Of a DNA stretch of 64,000 bases, positions 9,203-17,360 are shown one piece after another. Within the stretch, counting starts at the first letter, position 1, and the number at the start of each line of letters is the position of its first letter. The notes under the pieces were generated by a model that was not told where the DNA came from, did not search any database, and saw nothing but the letters and a program-made list of their open reading frames with translations. This DNA is from UMGS1883 sp045636425 (GTDB lineage Bacteria; Bacillota; Clostridia; UMGS1883): contig JAZTXM010000008.1 in NCBI GenBank assembly GCA_045636425.1, forward strand, positions 60,055 to 124,054, read 5' to 3'. The position numbers were made by a program, and so were the translations under genes.

Positions 9203-9484
9203 TTAAATATTCCTTGCGGCGGCCTGTGCAAAAAATTCATCCGAAGAGCTCTCCATAAGACGGGCAGTCTTTACATCCTGCTTCATCGAAAGGGCGATTA
9301 TGTCTGCAAACTTCTTTTTGATTTTCACCTTTTTGCCGCGGGCGATTACACAGCTTTCGCCGTTTACTGCCACAAAAACATTGTCCTTGTAGTCCTTATT
9401 ATCACGGAAAAGCTCGATTTCCACCAATGAATTTTCATCAACGACCTTTGCCTTTGTTTTTTCCAAAGTATTTTTAGTTGCCAT
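9203..9484 (-). CDS. Small phage protein after capsid
   Basis: 93 residues, starting MATKNTLEKTKAKVVDENSL at an ATG preceded by AGGAGGAAT. The longer frame to 9688 runs through palindromic non-coding DNA and is unlikely. The sequence is Lys-rich with a short beta-type core (VEIELFRDNKDYKDNVFVAVNG) and a helical tail, similar in feel to small accessory or connector proteins next to phage major capsid genes. Function unknown. Confidence 0.6.
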   Translation of the reverse strand: MATKNTLEKTKAKVVDENSLVEIELFRDNKDYKDNVFVAVNGESCVIARGKKVKIKKKFADIIALSMKQDVKTARLMESSSDEFFAQAAARNI

Positions 9485-9776
9485 AAAATATTCCTCCTGT
9501 GTTTTATTAGGTTTTTTTGGGGATAGAAAAAAATGATTCAGAACGGACAAACTGAGCCAACAAAGCCCATTTATGGGCTTTGTTGGGTTACCCGAAGCTG
9601 TATGTGTATACAGCGAGAGGCGAAGTTTGTTCGTAGCAAAAAGGCTTAAAATTCGGAAAAATCTAATTTTATTAGATTTTTCAACCAAAAATAAAAGTTA
9701 GATATTTTAGTATTGGTTTTGTACTATATAATTGCCGCCTTTTTGCGGTCTGGACTTTTTTTACATCCCCAACTTT
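9485..9776 (-). other. Non-coding gap with palindromes inside the virion operon
   Basis: About 290 bp between the capsid and the next gene hold three inverted repeats. CCAACAAAGCCCAT / ATGGGCTTTGTTGG (9557-9586) is a perfect 14-bp stem. AAAAATCTAAT / ATTAGATTTTT (9657-9681) is a perfect 11-bp stem. CCGC / GCGG lies around 9736-9750. On the minus strand the second is bounded by T residues and could be a terminator that lowers expression after the capsid gene. A ribosome site at the left end serves the 93-residue gene. No gene was seen. Confidence 0.6.
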
Positions 9777-11096
9777 TTAGTTACCGAATGTACTTGCTGT
9801 CTCAATACGAATCATATACGGTTCTACAAGTCTTACTGCCGCCTTTGTAGCCTTCCAGCCTGCTGTAGCACGCTGATTAAGGGGATCGGCACTACCTGCA
9901 GAGCCGAGCTGCTTTACAATGTGCTGCAAACCGCCGCCTGAAATTTCTGTAGTACCGTAAGCGTTGTCGCCGATAATAAGGGTTATATAAACGTCACAAC
10001 CCTTAAAGCCTGCTTCACCGGGGTATAAAATATCACCCTTTGAAGGAGTATTAACAGGCTCTGCGTGAAGATAGAGAGCTTTGCCCGCTACGTCAACACC
10101 GCCTACACTTAATACTTCAATACTGTCTTCCACACCAAGCTGGATGGTTGCATCCACAAGTCTTGCTGCATCTTCCTCCGTAAGAGTTTCCTCTACGACA
10201 AGCTTGTACAAGCTTCCTTCTCCATGTGTTGCCTCGCCTGCAGATGAAAGTGTGCTGTAGGATGAAACTGTAAGATTTCTGCTTTCTTTGCAAAGATCTT
10301 CCGCGTGAATCACCTTTGCTTCGGAGCTTTCAACAAATCTTACGTTCTCAATCTTACCGATTTCACCCTGATAGATACCCTCGGGATCGGAATAAGTCTT
10401 AACATTAATCCACTTGGGATCGCTCATGAGGTCGTAAGCAGTATCGGGGTGAATAATACCCACATAGCTTCCGTTAATCGTTTCCGCATTCATTTTCTTA
10501 ATATAACGTACTGCACGTCTTATACTGTCAACCGTAAGATAATGATTGCCTGAATCCTTTCCTCCTGCAAGAAGGCATCTTGATGCAACCTGTCCTTCGG
10601 CAAACTGTACGTTTGTACCGCCGCAGAGAACCTCTCTTGTGATTGCGTCAAGGGTTCTTCCTGCCTGACCGCCTAAAAGCTTGGTTGCCTGAACAAGATT
10701 ATTATCAATAGCCGCAAGCATAAGAATATCGGAAAGCTCAATAAAGCCACCGTACTGCTTAACCTCTGCCCTGACAACGCCCAGTTCCATCTTCTGACCG
10801 TCGGGAGTTACACCCTCCAGGAGAGGTGTAGTCATCTTGGGAAGGGGATCGTACTTACGGAATTCAATAGTCTTACCGCCATTTTTGGGAATTGTACACT
10901 TCTGTCCGAACTGGTCATGCACCAGCTTGGGCTCTGCCATATCAATAAGATAGTCTGAATAATAGGTCTTCATTTCATTTGAAAGACCGCCTGCTTCACC
11001 ATAGGAAGCTACCTCACCTGTGTTGGAATTTGCAATACCGCTCGAGGTATGTACAACATTGCCTGCAGCAAAATGCTGCAAATTAAACTTAAACAT
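9777..11096 (-). CDS. Major capsid protein, N4-gp56 family
   Basis: 439 residues. The N-terminus MFKFNLQHFA is typical of clostridial phage capsid proteins. It is followed by the N4-gp56-like region: KMTTPLLEGVTPDGQKMEL, VKQYGGFIELSDILMLAAID, GGQAGRTLDAITREVLCGGT and IIHPDTAYDLMSDPKWIN. HK97-fold shell protein of a podovirus-like virion. It lies directly after the scaffold gene. AAAGGATG lies close to the ATG. Confidence 0.9.
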   Translation of the reverse strand: MFKFNLQHFAAGNVVHTSSGIANSNTGEVASYGEAGGLSNEMKTYYSDYLIDMAEPKLVHDQFGQKCTIPKNGGKTIEFRKYDPLPKMTTPLLEGVTPDGQKMELGVVRAEVKQYGGFIELSDILMLAAIDNNLVQATKLLGGQAGRTLDAITREVLCGGTNVQFAEGQVASRCLLAGGKDSGNHYLTVDSIRRAVRYIKKMNAETINGSYVGIIHPDTAYDLMSDPKWINVKTYSDPEGIYQGEIGKIENVRFVESSEAKVIHAEDLCKESRNLTVSSYSTLSSAGEATHGEGSLYKLVVEETLTEEDAARLVDATIQLGVEDSIEVLSVGGVDVAGKALYLHAEPVNTPSKGDILYPGEAGFKGCDVYITLIIGDNAYGTTEISGGGLQHIVKQLGSAGSADPLNQRATAGWKATKAAVRLVEPYMIRIETASTFGN

Positions 11097-11125
11097 TTAC
11101 TTCATCCTTTCTTTCTCTTTCTTTT

Positions 11126-11824
11126 TCAGAAACTGATTCTTTCTCCTTTTGCCGCTCTCTTTGCAAGCTCCGCTCTCTGCTTTTTATTAAGCTTTGAAAC
11201 ATTGCTTGAAAGAATAATTCCGCCTGCATCCTCGCTTCCGTTTTCAACAGGGCGGTTTCCCTTAAGTCTGATTGAATCAACTACCATTTTTTCTGCATTC
11301 TTTGAGTTTTTATCCAAAATGGTGTCTATGTTGAGAACCTCGTAAGCGGTTTTCATACCAACGCCAAGCTTCAAAAGTCTGCAAAATTCGGGGTTTTCAA
11401 GTTCCTTCTTAAGGTCAAAATCACTGTAAGCCTTCTTTGTTTCCTCTGCCTGTTTTTTCCAATCAGACACAAGAGAATTAACCTCTGTATCCTGCGCCCT
11501 TCTTGTACGCTCCTTTTTGAGATAAGTGTTCTCGGCAAGGAGCCTTTCTATAATTGCGGCAGTTTTTTTTGTTGCTTCCTTCATACTTTTCACCTCCCTT
11601 AACCTTTTTGTGATGATTTTCTGCACCGCTTTATTAAACTGCGCCTTGTATTCGCCTTCAATAAGGGCACGAAATTCATCATCTTTGCTTTTTGTGTCTT
11701 CGGCGGCAAGACTCTCTTCGCCCGCAGGCAGCCGGCTGTCTGCTGCCACATTTTCAGCCTCTTTACTATCTCCGCTCTGCGCGCTTTCGGCAGAGATTGC
11801 AAGCATTTCTTCCTGTTTTTTCAT
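11126..11824 (-). CDS. Phage scaffold-type protein
   Basis: 232 residues, acidic and helical throughout, with coiled coils near residues 75-110 and 120-145. The C-terminal half (ENPEFCRLLKLGVGMKTAYE; RPVENGSEDAGG; NKKQRAELAKRAAKGERISF) matches a recurrent clostridial phage family found between portal and capsid genes. It probably directs capsid assembly inside the procapsid and is then removed. No protease domain is visible. Confidence 0.75.
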   Translation of the reverse strand: MKKQEEMLAISAESAQSGDSKEAENVAADSRLPAGEESLAAEDTKSKDDEFRALIEGEYKAQFNKAVQKIITKRLREVKSMKEATKKTAAIIERLLAENTYLKKERTRRAQDTEVNSLVSDWKKQAEETKKAYSDFDLKKELENPEFCRLLKLGVGMKTAYEVLNIDTILDKNSKNAEKMVVDSIRLKGNRPVENGSEDAGGIILSSNVSKLNKKQRAELAKRAAKGERISF

Positions 11825-11825
11825 A

Positions 11826-12125
11826 TCAAATCATCCTTTCATTAAACGCAATATTTTTTGGATGTTTCCTTTCTAATTCTCTTATGCCGGAAAGCACCAT
11901 ATTAAAAGCTCCCTCCGTATGCCTTCCTCCCGTTATGGCAAGGCGTAACACGTTTTGATCGGAGCTACCTTTAAGTTTTATTACTCTGTCGTCTTTTTCT
12001 GCAAGAGATAAAAGTGCGTTGTAGAGGGTTTCTATTTTAGAATAAATTTTTCTGGTTTTGAGACTTCTTCCCTTAATTTTCAGGTAAAAGGAATTCTTCC
12101 GCCCGAGCGCCGTTACTTGTATCAT
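11826..12125 (-). CDS. Small basic phage protein overlapping the portal gene
   Basis: 99 residues, starting MIQVTALGRKNSFYLKIKG. A strong GGGAGGT lies 8 nt before the ATG, so the 53-bp overlap with the portal gene is real rather than a start error. The protein is Lys/Arg-rich and has no domain I recognise. Its position between portal and scaffold suggests a capsid accessory role. Confidence 0.55.
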   Translation of the reverse strand: MIQVTALGRKNSFYLKIKGRSLKTRKIYSKIETLYNALLSLAEKDDRVIKLKGSSDQNVLRLAITGGRHTEGAFNMVLSGIRELERKHPKNIAFNERMI

Positions 12126-13770
12126 TTTCTGCTACCTCCCTGCTTTGATTAGCAATTTCCCTGATTTTCGCTTCAATTGCCGCTTTACCGTCAAAATCCA
12201 TGATTTCAAGTGCACTTAATGACTGCATCGCATTTTGAGGATTGAAAAATCCTATGTTAAAAAGCTCCTTGGCAAGCTCATTTTGAGAAAGACGGCTGTA
12301 GGGACTTTTTTTCTGAGTTTTTACGGCAATATCAAACACGCTTTTGCGACCCCCCTCTTCCTTTTGGGGAACTCTGATATTTGTATTGCTGTACTGGGTA
12401 AATCCATAACTGCCGTCAGGATTATTTATGCGGAAGCTTCTAAGCTCCGTGTAAAACTGACGTATAAGCTCTATGCAAAGATAATTTATCTTGGTATAGG
12501 CACGATAGGTTGCCTTCAGCATGTCACGGCTTACCTTGTTTCCCGCTTCCTGCAGTGCCGCTATTGCCGACGCCGCAGTTACTCCGTTTACGGCAGCACC
12601 TCTGTTAAAGTCACTGTTGGAGCTTGTTTCCTTAAGCTCATCTATTTTCATCCGAAGCATTTCCATGCTTGCGGGCGGAAGCTGCATCACGCTGATAGGA
12701 CGCAGTCTTTCCTCATTAATATCACCCTCAACGTGTACTATGGGTCGTGACCAGTCGAGAAATTCGTTTTCATTTACCCCTGCACTGATTTTTGCAAAAT
12801 ATCTGGGTTTTGAAGCCATCAGCGTATTTTCTAAAATGGCATCGTTAAGCTTATCAATATACATCTGAGGGTTTTTGGTAACTGCCACAAAGCCAAAGCC
12901 CGCAGGCGTTCCCTCCTCGGGAAACAAGCTGTCAAGAACTATGGGATATTCGCCGTGGTCATACCAACCTCTATAGGCATATTCCTCTAAGTTTTCAGAA
13001 GCAAACAGGAGATTTTCTCCCACGAATTTTGAGTAGTGGAGAAGTGTTTTTCCATTCTCATTCCTTATCTTGTAGTACCAGTCCACAACTGCTACTTTTC
13101 CTGATGTATCAACAGTGCTGTCATAGATGTATTCTTTAATATCGACACTGTTTCCCAAATCCTTGCCGCGGAGAGTGGGGTATTCACACTCTAAAATATC
13201 CTGGTCGCGAAGGCTTACAATAAAAAGATTTCTGCTTTTCTGAATATCGGTAATACCCGGCTCCCAGAAGATGTTCAAAAGGTCAATTTTCTTTATCTGA
13301 ATATCACCAAGTCCTCCTTCAAGCTCACTGTTCCAGAAAACTCCGTAAGCACAGCAGCCGTGCTTAAGCTTATACCACCAGTTATTTGAATATATTTCCT
13401 CAAAATTGTTGTGTTCCATAATTGCGGGAATAATGGCAGAAAGCTTCTTTGCCTCCTCTTCATCATCTTTTTCTCTCGGAAGAACGGTTGCTTCGGGAAA
13501 GCTGTCCATAGCATCTGCGTGCTTGTTTGCCAAGGCATTAAAAAGCCATGCACTACTGCTCCCTGAGTCTTGCTTATCTGCTCTTTCTTTGCTGTAGTCC
13601 TTATGTCGAAGCTTCCACCACTGTTCGTTCTCTACAATCCGTTCCTCTAATGCTGCTTTGGCATTTTTATAATCCTTTAATATCTGCCCTGCCATTACAA
13701 TTTCGCTTTCTCCGATTTTTCGTTTTGAGGCAAAATTGCTTTTGGGGGCAAAAATATTGTTTAGCTTCAA
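12073..13770 (-). CDS. Phage portal protein (P22-like)
   Basis: 565 residues, forming the dodecameric DNA channel at the capsid vertex. Recognisable parts are ILKDYKNAKAALEERIVENE near the N-terminus, DAMDSFPEATVLPREKDDEE, an LLNIFWEPGITDIQKSRNLF region and MYIDKLNDAILENTLMASKP in the stem. The start is TTG at 13770, 6 nt after AAAGGAGAGG; the first downstream ATG is 25 codons in with no ribosome site of that quality. It lies between small terminase and scaffold. Confidence 0.85.
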   Translation of the reverse strand: MKLNNIFAPKSNFASKRKIGESEIVMAGQILKDYKNAKAALEERIVENEQWWKLRHKDYSKERADKQDSGSSSAWLFNALANKHADAMDSFPEATVLPREKDDEEEAKKLSAIIPAIMEHNNFEEIYSNNWWYKLKHGCCAYGVFWNSELEGGLGDIQIKKIDLLNIFWEPGITDIQKSRNLFIVSLRDQDILECEYPTLRGKDLGNSVDIKEYIYDSTVDTSGKVAVVDWYYKIRNENGKTLLHYSKFVGENLLFASENLEEYAYRGWYDHGEYPIVLDSLFPEEGTPAGFGFVAVTKNPQMYIDKLNDAILENTLMASKPRYFAKISAGVNENEFLDWSRPIVHVEGDINEERLRPISVMQLPPASMEMLRMKIDELKETSSNSDFNRGAAVNGVTAASAIAALQEAGNKVSRDMLKATYRAYTKINYLCIELIRQFYTELRSFRINNPDGSYGFTQYSNTNIRVPQKEEGGRKSVFDIAVKTQKKSPYSRLSQNELAKELFNIGFFNPQNAMQSLSALEIMDFDGKAAIEAKIREIANQSREVAENDTSNGARAEEFLLPEN

Positions 13771-13790
13771 TTTTTTCCTCTCCTTTGTAA

Positions 13791-14330
13791 TTAATCTTCT
13801 ACGGGTGGCAGTATCACCACGCCTGTTTGTGCTGTTTCTTCACTTTCTGTTATCTTTTCCTGACTAAGCTGAAGCTTTCTTTCCTCGATTGGCGTCAGTA
13901 TTCCGTACATTACACATTTTATCTCCTGAAGTGCGGAAAGCGCTTTTATGGCATTGTTGAGTGACTGCATATCCATTTTCCCGAATATGCGTTCCTCCTC
14001 GCCGCTGTCACTTCCGTTTTTCTCTTTTACGATATATCGGTAAAACTGCTTTTTATCCTCAATTGCTTCGTTGAGTACATCGGAAAGCTTGTCGGCTATA
14101 TCAATTTCCTTTGCCAGCTTTATTGCCGCCATGCAGGCTGCATTGTCAGCACATTTTTCCATAACGTTTTCCCTGTATTCCTGCCTTGCCTCACTCCAAC
14201 GTTCAATCTGATAATGGCGGTAGAGCGTGGCCTGATTAATTCCGTGCTTTTTTGCGAGAGCTACCGCAGAATCGTCTCCCGTAACAAATTCGGTTTTAAT
14301 TGCTTTCCAGTCGTATTTTTTCTTTTTCAT
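13791..14330 (-). CDS. terS: Terminase small subunit
   Basis: 179 residues. The N-terminus has a helix-turn-helix (SAVALAKKHGINQATLYRHY), as expected for the DNA-recognising subunit. The middle is helical, for oligomerisation, and the acidic C-terminus (EESEETAQTG) may contact the large subunit. It lies 4 bp after the large terminase stop. The assignment is from the HTH plus position between large terminase and portal. Confidence 0.75.
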   Translation of the reverse strand: MKKKKYDWKAIKTEFVTGDDSAVALAKKHGINQATLYRHYQIERWSEARQEYRENVMEKCADNAACMAAIKLAKEIDIADKLSDVLNEAIEDKKQFYRYIVKEKNGSDSGEEERIFGKMDMQSLNNAIKALSALQEIKCVMYGILTPIEERKLQLSQEKITESEETAQTGVVILPPVED

Positions 14331-14334
14331 TCCA

Positions 14335-15762
14335 TCATCCTAACCTGTAGTAGTTATAGTGCTTATAATCATCTGTGCTAAGCGGATCATACATTATCTG
14401 CGGCAGTTTTGTGGGAGGCGGATTTATGGGATTTGCCATGGCAATATATCGAACCTCATCATATATATGATCCTCTGCGGTTGTGTCTATGTCCTCAACA
14501 TCAATCTGGCTGTAAACAAGAGCAGGAACGGTTCTTATAAAATGCTTGCAGGTGGAAAATATGTAGAGCATAGGAATACCCTCGTCATCAAACGCCAGTC
14601 GGTTATGAAGCTGCATCTTCCCTGCTATACGGGTATTGTCTGCCTTTTCGAAGTATACGCCCTCCCTTTCCATCAGTCTGCCGACGCTTTCGCCGCGGCT
14701 TTCATCAAAAATGGAGGGGTCAGCAATGCCGTTTATATACTTACCGCGAAGATTAATATCCTCATTCTCAATACGCTTGATTTCCCTCGCAATTCGTGCC
14801 GGCTCCCATCTCACGCCTTCGTTGGGGGTACCTGTACATCCGTAAAGCTCCTTAATTCTATACAGCTTTCCGTCGTGGTCTACGCTATACCAGCCCACCG
14901 AAAAGGGGCGTGAATAACCAAAGTCAAATCCGCGGTATATTTTCCATGAGGAGGGAATTTTGAAAGGCTTTATTACATGGGTATTTCTCCGATTTTCATA
15001 TCCGTCGGGGTTGTTTCTCCATTCCGTAAAAACCTGTCCCGAAAAGCTGTCCCAATCACCGTAAAGAAGTGCTTTTTTCTCATTTTCGGGAAGCGATGCA
15101 AGCCTTGTAATATAGTCGGGGTCATTTTGCATCAGGATTTTGTTATCAAAAACACTTGACGGAACAAAAATCCTGCTTTGACGGCGAAGCTCGGTTTTCC
15201 CGTCGGGGAAAACTATCTTTACCTCATCATATATAGGTGTCATCGGCGGAGCAGGTGTAATGAAGCGTTCCTTCACCCAGCCGTGCCCTATACCTCCGGG
15301 GTTTGCCTGTGCCCTGATATAGCAGCGTGTACCCGGTCCGTTGGGACGGTTGCGGCTGAAAAGGTAGCTGTATTCATCCCATGTAAAATGCGTCAGCTCG
15401 TCAAAATCTATAAAGTCATAGCGTTTTCCCTGGTAGTTTGTTCTGTCCTTTGTGTGCTGCATGGCTCCAAAGTAGATTTTTGCTCCCGAGGGGAAGGTCC
15501 AGCAGTGCTTTTGGTCGTTGAACTTGGCATCGGGAAATGCAGGGTAATATATCTCACGGCTTCTGTCCACCATTTCTGAAAGCTGAGGGTAGGTTTTCCT
15601 GAGAATTAACCCTCTGTAATGAGGAATATGTACCTGCCTTAGTGCCTCGGCTATTGCACAGTCACTTTTCCCTCCGCCTGCCGCACCGCCGTAAAGAGCT
15701 TCCGTTTCCTTCCTCTCCATAAAAGCCCTTTGCCTGGGTTGAGGAGTCCAGATTATGTTCAT
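14335..15762 (-). CDS. terL: Terminase large subunit
   Basis: 475 residues, the ATPase/nuclease motor that packages phage DNA. The Walker A motif is GGAAGGGKSD (about 25-34). The Walker B motif is YDFIDFDE (about 115-122), followed by coupling residues. The C-terminal RNase-H-like nuclease has acidic motifs FDFGYSRPF, GIADPSIFDESRG and DHIYDEVRYIAMANP. It overlaps the preceding 86-residue gene by 4 bp (ATGA). Full length, no frameshift. Confidence 0.93.
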   Translation of the reverse strand: MNIIWTPQPRQRAFMERKETEALYGGAAGGGKSDCAIAEALRQVHIPHYRGLILRKTYPQLSEMVDRSREIYYPAFPDAKFNDQKHCWTFPSGAKIYFGAMQHTKDRTNYQGKRYDFIDFDELTHFTWDEYSYLFSRNRPNGPGTRCYIRAQANPGGIGHGWVKERFITPAPPMTPIYDEVKIVFPDGKTELRRQSRIFVPSSVFDNKILMQNDPDYITRLASLPENEKKALLYGDWDSFSGQVFTEWRNNPDGYENRRNTHVIKPFKIPSSWKIYRGFDFGYSRPFSVGWYSVDHDGKLYRIKELYGCTGTPNEGVRWEPARIAREIKRIENEDINLRGKYINGIADPSIFDESRGESVGRLMEREGVYFEKADNTRIAGKMQLHNRLAFDDEGIPMLYIFSTCKHFIRTVPALVYSQIDVEDIDTTAEDHIYDEVRYIAMANPINPPPTKLPQIMYDPLSTDDYKHYNYYRLG

Positions 15763-16019
15763 TCCTCTTTTATCTCCAGTGCGTAATTTCCGTCTTTGTC
15801 GCGCTCGGCACTAAGATGGTATTTGCCGAGAGCATCGCTTACTTCCGTCTTAGAAAGGGTGACCTTACCGCCTCTTTCCTTGGTCAGAAGCACAATGTTT
15901 GCCGCCGCACAATCAAGAAGCTGTCTTAAAGCCGTAATTTCCTCCCGAAGCTCCATAACTGTATTTTTATAGGTTTCGATTCGCTTATCACGGCGTATTA
16001 TTTCATTTTTATAATTCAT
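15759..16019 (-). CDS. Small phage protein with leucine-zipper-like helix
   Basis: 86 residues, starting MNYKNEIIRRDKRIETYKN. AAAGGATG lies 7 nt before the ATG. Residues 1-45 form one long amphipathic helix with heptad spacing, followed by a short beta-like tail. It directly precedes large terminase and overlaps it. Function unknown; a regulatory or packaging accessory role would fit the place. Confidence 0.55.
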   Translation of the reverse strand: MNYKNEIIRRDKRIETYKNTVMELREEITALRQLLDCAAANIVLLTKERGGKVTLSKTEVSDALGKYHLSAERDKDGNYALEIKEE

Positions 16020-16219
16020 TATTCTTCATCCTTTCTGTCATAGTAACACTGCATAGAGTGTGCCACACTGCACTTTTGCCAGTTAATATGGTTTGCACAA
16101 TAATTTTCAATATAATTTCTTCGCGTAGTCATATCGGGAAACTTCATACTGCATCCCTCACAGTAGAGCTTAAGATGACTGTCCATTTTGTAAAAGGGAC
16201 ATTGAATTATCATCGGCAT
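16019..16219 (-). CDS. Small phage zinc-finger-like protein
   Basis: 66 residues. Six Cys (positions 7, 20, 23, 41, 50, 58) and several His suggest metal binding, with a CEGC knuckle. The start has AAAGGAGGAG upstream. Its stop overlaps the next ATG. It is part of the early three-gene set just after the lytic promoter. Function unknown. Confidence 0.6.
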   Translation of the reverse strand: MPMIIQCPFYKMDSHLKLYCEGCSMKFPDMTTRRNYIENYCANHINWQKCSVAHSMQCYYDRKDEE

Positions 16220-16476
16220 ACGCCCTCTCCTCCTTTCCTGCTATTGTCCGCCCGAGAGGACAGACTTGCCATATATTTACCGTAGCTCATTCCTTTTTTG
16301 TGTGCCTGCTGTTGGAGGGCGGTCAAATCGTCATAAGGGAGCTTATCGTGCCCCAGATACGGGGCATAGCCGCATTTCTTGCGTCTGCGGCAAAAATCAC
16401 TGCAGGTTTTCTTTCGGCGTGAAAGCTCAGGTATTCTTCTTCCGCAAACAACACAAAATTTGCCTTCGTATTCCAT
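16210..16476 (-). CDS. Small phage zinc-finger protein, first gene of the lytic operon
   Basis: 88 residues. CVVCGRR and CSDFCRRRKKC give a possible four-Cys zinc site in a basic context, which suggests nucleic-acid binding. The rest (PYDDLTALQQQAHKKGMSYGKYMA) resembles small phage or plasmid helical proteins. It is the first gene after the promoter at 16533-16561, with GAAAGGAAAG upstream. It overlaps the next gene by 10 bp. Function unknown. Confidence 0.6.
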   Translation of the reverse strand: MEYEGKFCVVCGRRIPELSRRKKTCSDFCRRRKKCGYAPYLGHDKLPYDDLTALQQQAHKKGMSYGKYMASLSSRADNSRKGGEGVCR

Positions 16477-16513
16477 AGTTATTTCTTTCCTTTCGTGTAA
16501 GTATTTTCCTCTT

Positions 16514-16530
16514 CTTACGTTTTACGTAAG
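16514..16530. promoter_or_regulatory. Repressor operator O1
   Basis: CTTACGT-TTT-ACGTAAG is a perfect 7-bp inverted repeat with a 3-bp centre. It lies just downstream of the -10 of the lytic promoter, over its start site, where a bound repressor would block transcription. Confidence 0.75.
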
Positions 16531-16532
16531 TC

Positions 16533-16561
16533 AGTATAAAACATGAAATGACGAAAGTCAA
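16533..16561 (-). promoter_or_regulatory. Lytic (virion operon) promoter
   Basis: On the minus strand TTGACT, 17 bp, TATACT (-10 at 16533-16538, -35 at 16556-16561). It drives the three small genes and terminase. O1 covers the start region and O2 overlaps the -35. Confidence 0.8.
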
Positions 16562-16576
16562 TACTTTTTACGTAAG
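16560..16576. promoter_or_regulatory. Repressor operator O2 (half-site type)
   Basis: AATACTT-TTT-ACGTAAG has a perfect right half but only about four of seven matches on the left. It overlaps the -35 of the lytic promoter. Confidence 0.55.
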
Positions 16577-16591
16577 TTTTTTAAAATTTTT

Positions 16592-16608
16592 CTTGCATTT
16601 TAGGTAAG
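16592..16608. promoter_or_regulatory. Repressor operator O3
   Basis: CTTGCAT-TTT-AGGTAAG matches the O1 pattern with two changes in the left half and one in the right. It overlaps the -35 of the repressor promoter, as expected for self-repression at high repressor levels. Confidence 0.6.
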
Positions 16609-16620
16609 TTGTGTTATAAT
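16593..16620 (+). promoter_or_regulatory. Repressor promoter
   Basis: TTGCAT, 16 bp, TATAAT, about 48 bp upstream of the repressor gene. Its -35 lies inside operator O3. Confidence 0.75.
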
Positions 16621-16667
16621 CGTTGTAGAAGCAGTTTTTTCCAAGTAATAATGAAAGGAAAATTATT

Positions 16668-17276
16668 ATGAAATTACATGAAAGAATTAAGGAAAGGCGT
16701 ACAGCCCTGGGAATGACACTTTTAGATGTTGCCAACGCACTTGGCGTTAAGGAAGCTACGGTACAACGCTATGAAAGCGGTGAAATAAAAAATCCCAAGC
16801 ACGCAACTGTGCTTGAGATGGCTAAAATTTTTGCCTGTACACCTTCATATCTTATGGGTTGGGAGGAGGAAGTGCTCCCCGATGCTGCAATGATGATAAG
16901 TAAAAGGAAGTTGCCGCTGCTTGGAGAAATTGCGGCAGGTCAGCCGATTTTTGCATCGGAGGAGTATGAATATTACTCTCCTGTCGATGAGTGCGGAGCA
17001 GATTTTTGTCTGCGTGTTCACGGAGATTCCATGACAGGTGCAGGCATAAAAGACGGTGATGTGGTTTTCATTCGCAAGCAGGAATCAATAGATGACGGCG
17101 AGATAGCCGCAGTCTTGGTTGACGATGAAGCCACACTCAAAAGGGTTTATCAGTCGCCCGATGCTATAACATTGGTTTCGGAAAATCCCAAATATAAACC
17201 TATCGTATATACAAAGAAGCAGGCGAAAAATATTCGCATTTTGGGTAAGGCTGTGTCATTTACAACAAAATTATAG
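16668..17276 (+). CDS. LexA/CI-type phage repressor with self-cleaving S24 domain
   Basis: 202 residues. Residues 1-62 form an XRE helix-turn-helix (MTLLDVANALGVKEATVQRY). The C-terminal S24 domain has the cleavage site Ala90-Gly91 (GEIAAGQP), catalytic Ser121 (HGDSM) and Lys158 (ATLKRVY). SOS-type induction through RecA-stimulated autocleavage is therefore likely. It faces the virion operon across three operator sites, giving a lambda-like switch. The gene is the rightmost recognisable prophage gene; beyond it are REP/RAYT elements. All residues needed for function appear present. Confidence 0.9.
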   Translation: MKLHERIKERRTALGMTLLDVANALGVKEATVQRYESGEIKNPKHATVLEMAKIFACTPSYLMGWEEEVLPDAAMMISKRKLPLLGEIAAGQPIFASEEYEYYSPVDECGADFCLRVHGDSMTGAGIKDGDVVFIRKQESIDDGEIAAVLVDDEATLKRVYQSPDAITLVSENPKYKPIVYTKKQAKNIRILGKAVSFTTKL

Positions 17277-17285
17277 AAATCGTAG

Positions 17286-17304
17286 GGGCGGATAATATCC
17301 GCCC
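17286..17304. repeat. REP palindrome, family A
   Basis: GGGCGGATA-A-TATCCGCCC preceded by GTA on the left. A near copy lies inside the truncated RAYT at 17540-17558. Confidence 0.7.
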
Positions 17305-17306
17305 GC

Positions 17307-17357
17307 AAAAAAGCCATATTTCTAAGGAGAAAAGCTCTTTGGAAATATGGCTTTTTT
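17307..17357. terminator. Hairpin at the 3' end of the truncated RAYT / repressor terminator
   Basis: AAAAAAGCCATATTTC and GAAATATGGCTTTTTT form a 16-bp stem with T-runs on both strands. It can terminate the repressor gene and the RAYT remnant. Its centre (TTTCTAAGGA..TCTTT.GAAA) is shared with the hairpin at 18883, which lies at the same place next to the intact RAYT, so it may belong to the element. Confidence 0.7.
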
Positions 17358-17360
17358 AAA

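Noticed and set aside
1556..9206. Plus-strand frames rich in Leu-Ser-Pro repeats opposite the collagen-like genes
   Set aside because: They are the antisense reading of Gly-X-Y codons, not genes.
9485..9688. N-terminal extension of the 93-residue phage protein to 9688
   Set aside because: The extension reads through a perfect palindrome and ends before a good AGGAGG site that clearly serves the ATG at 9484.
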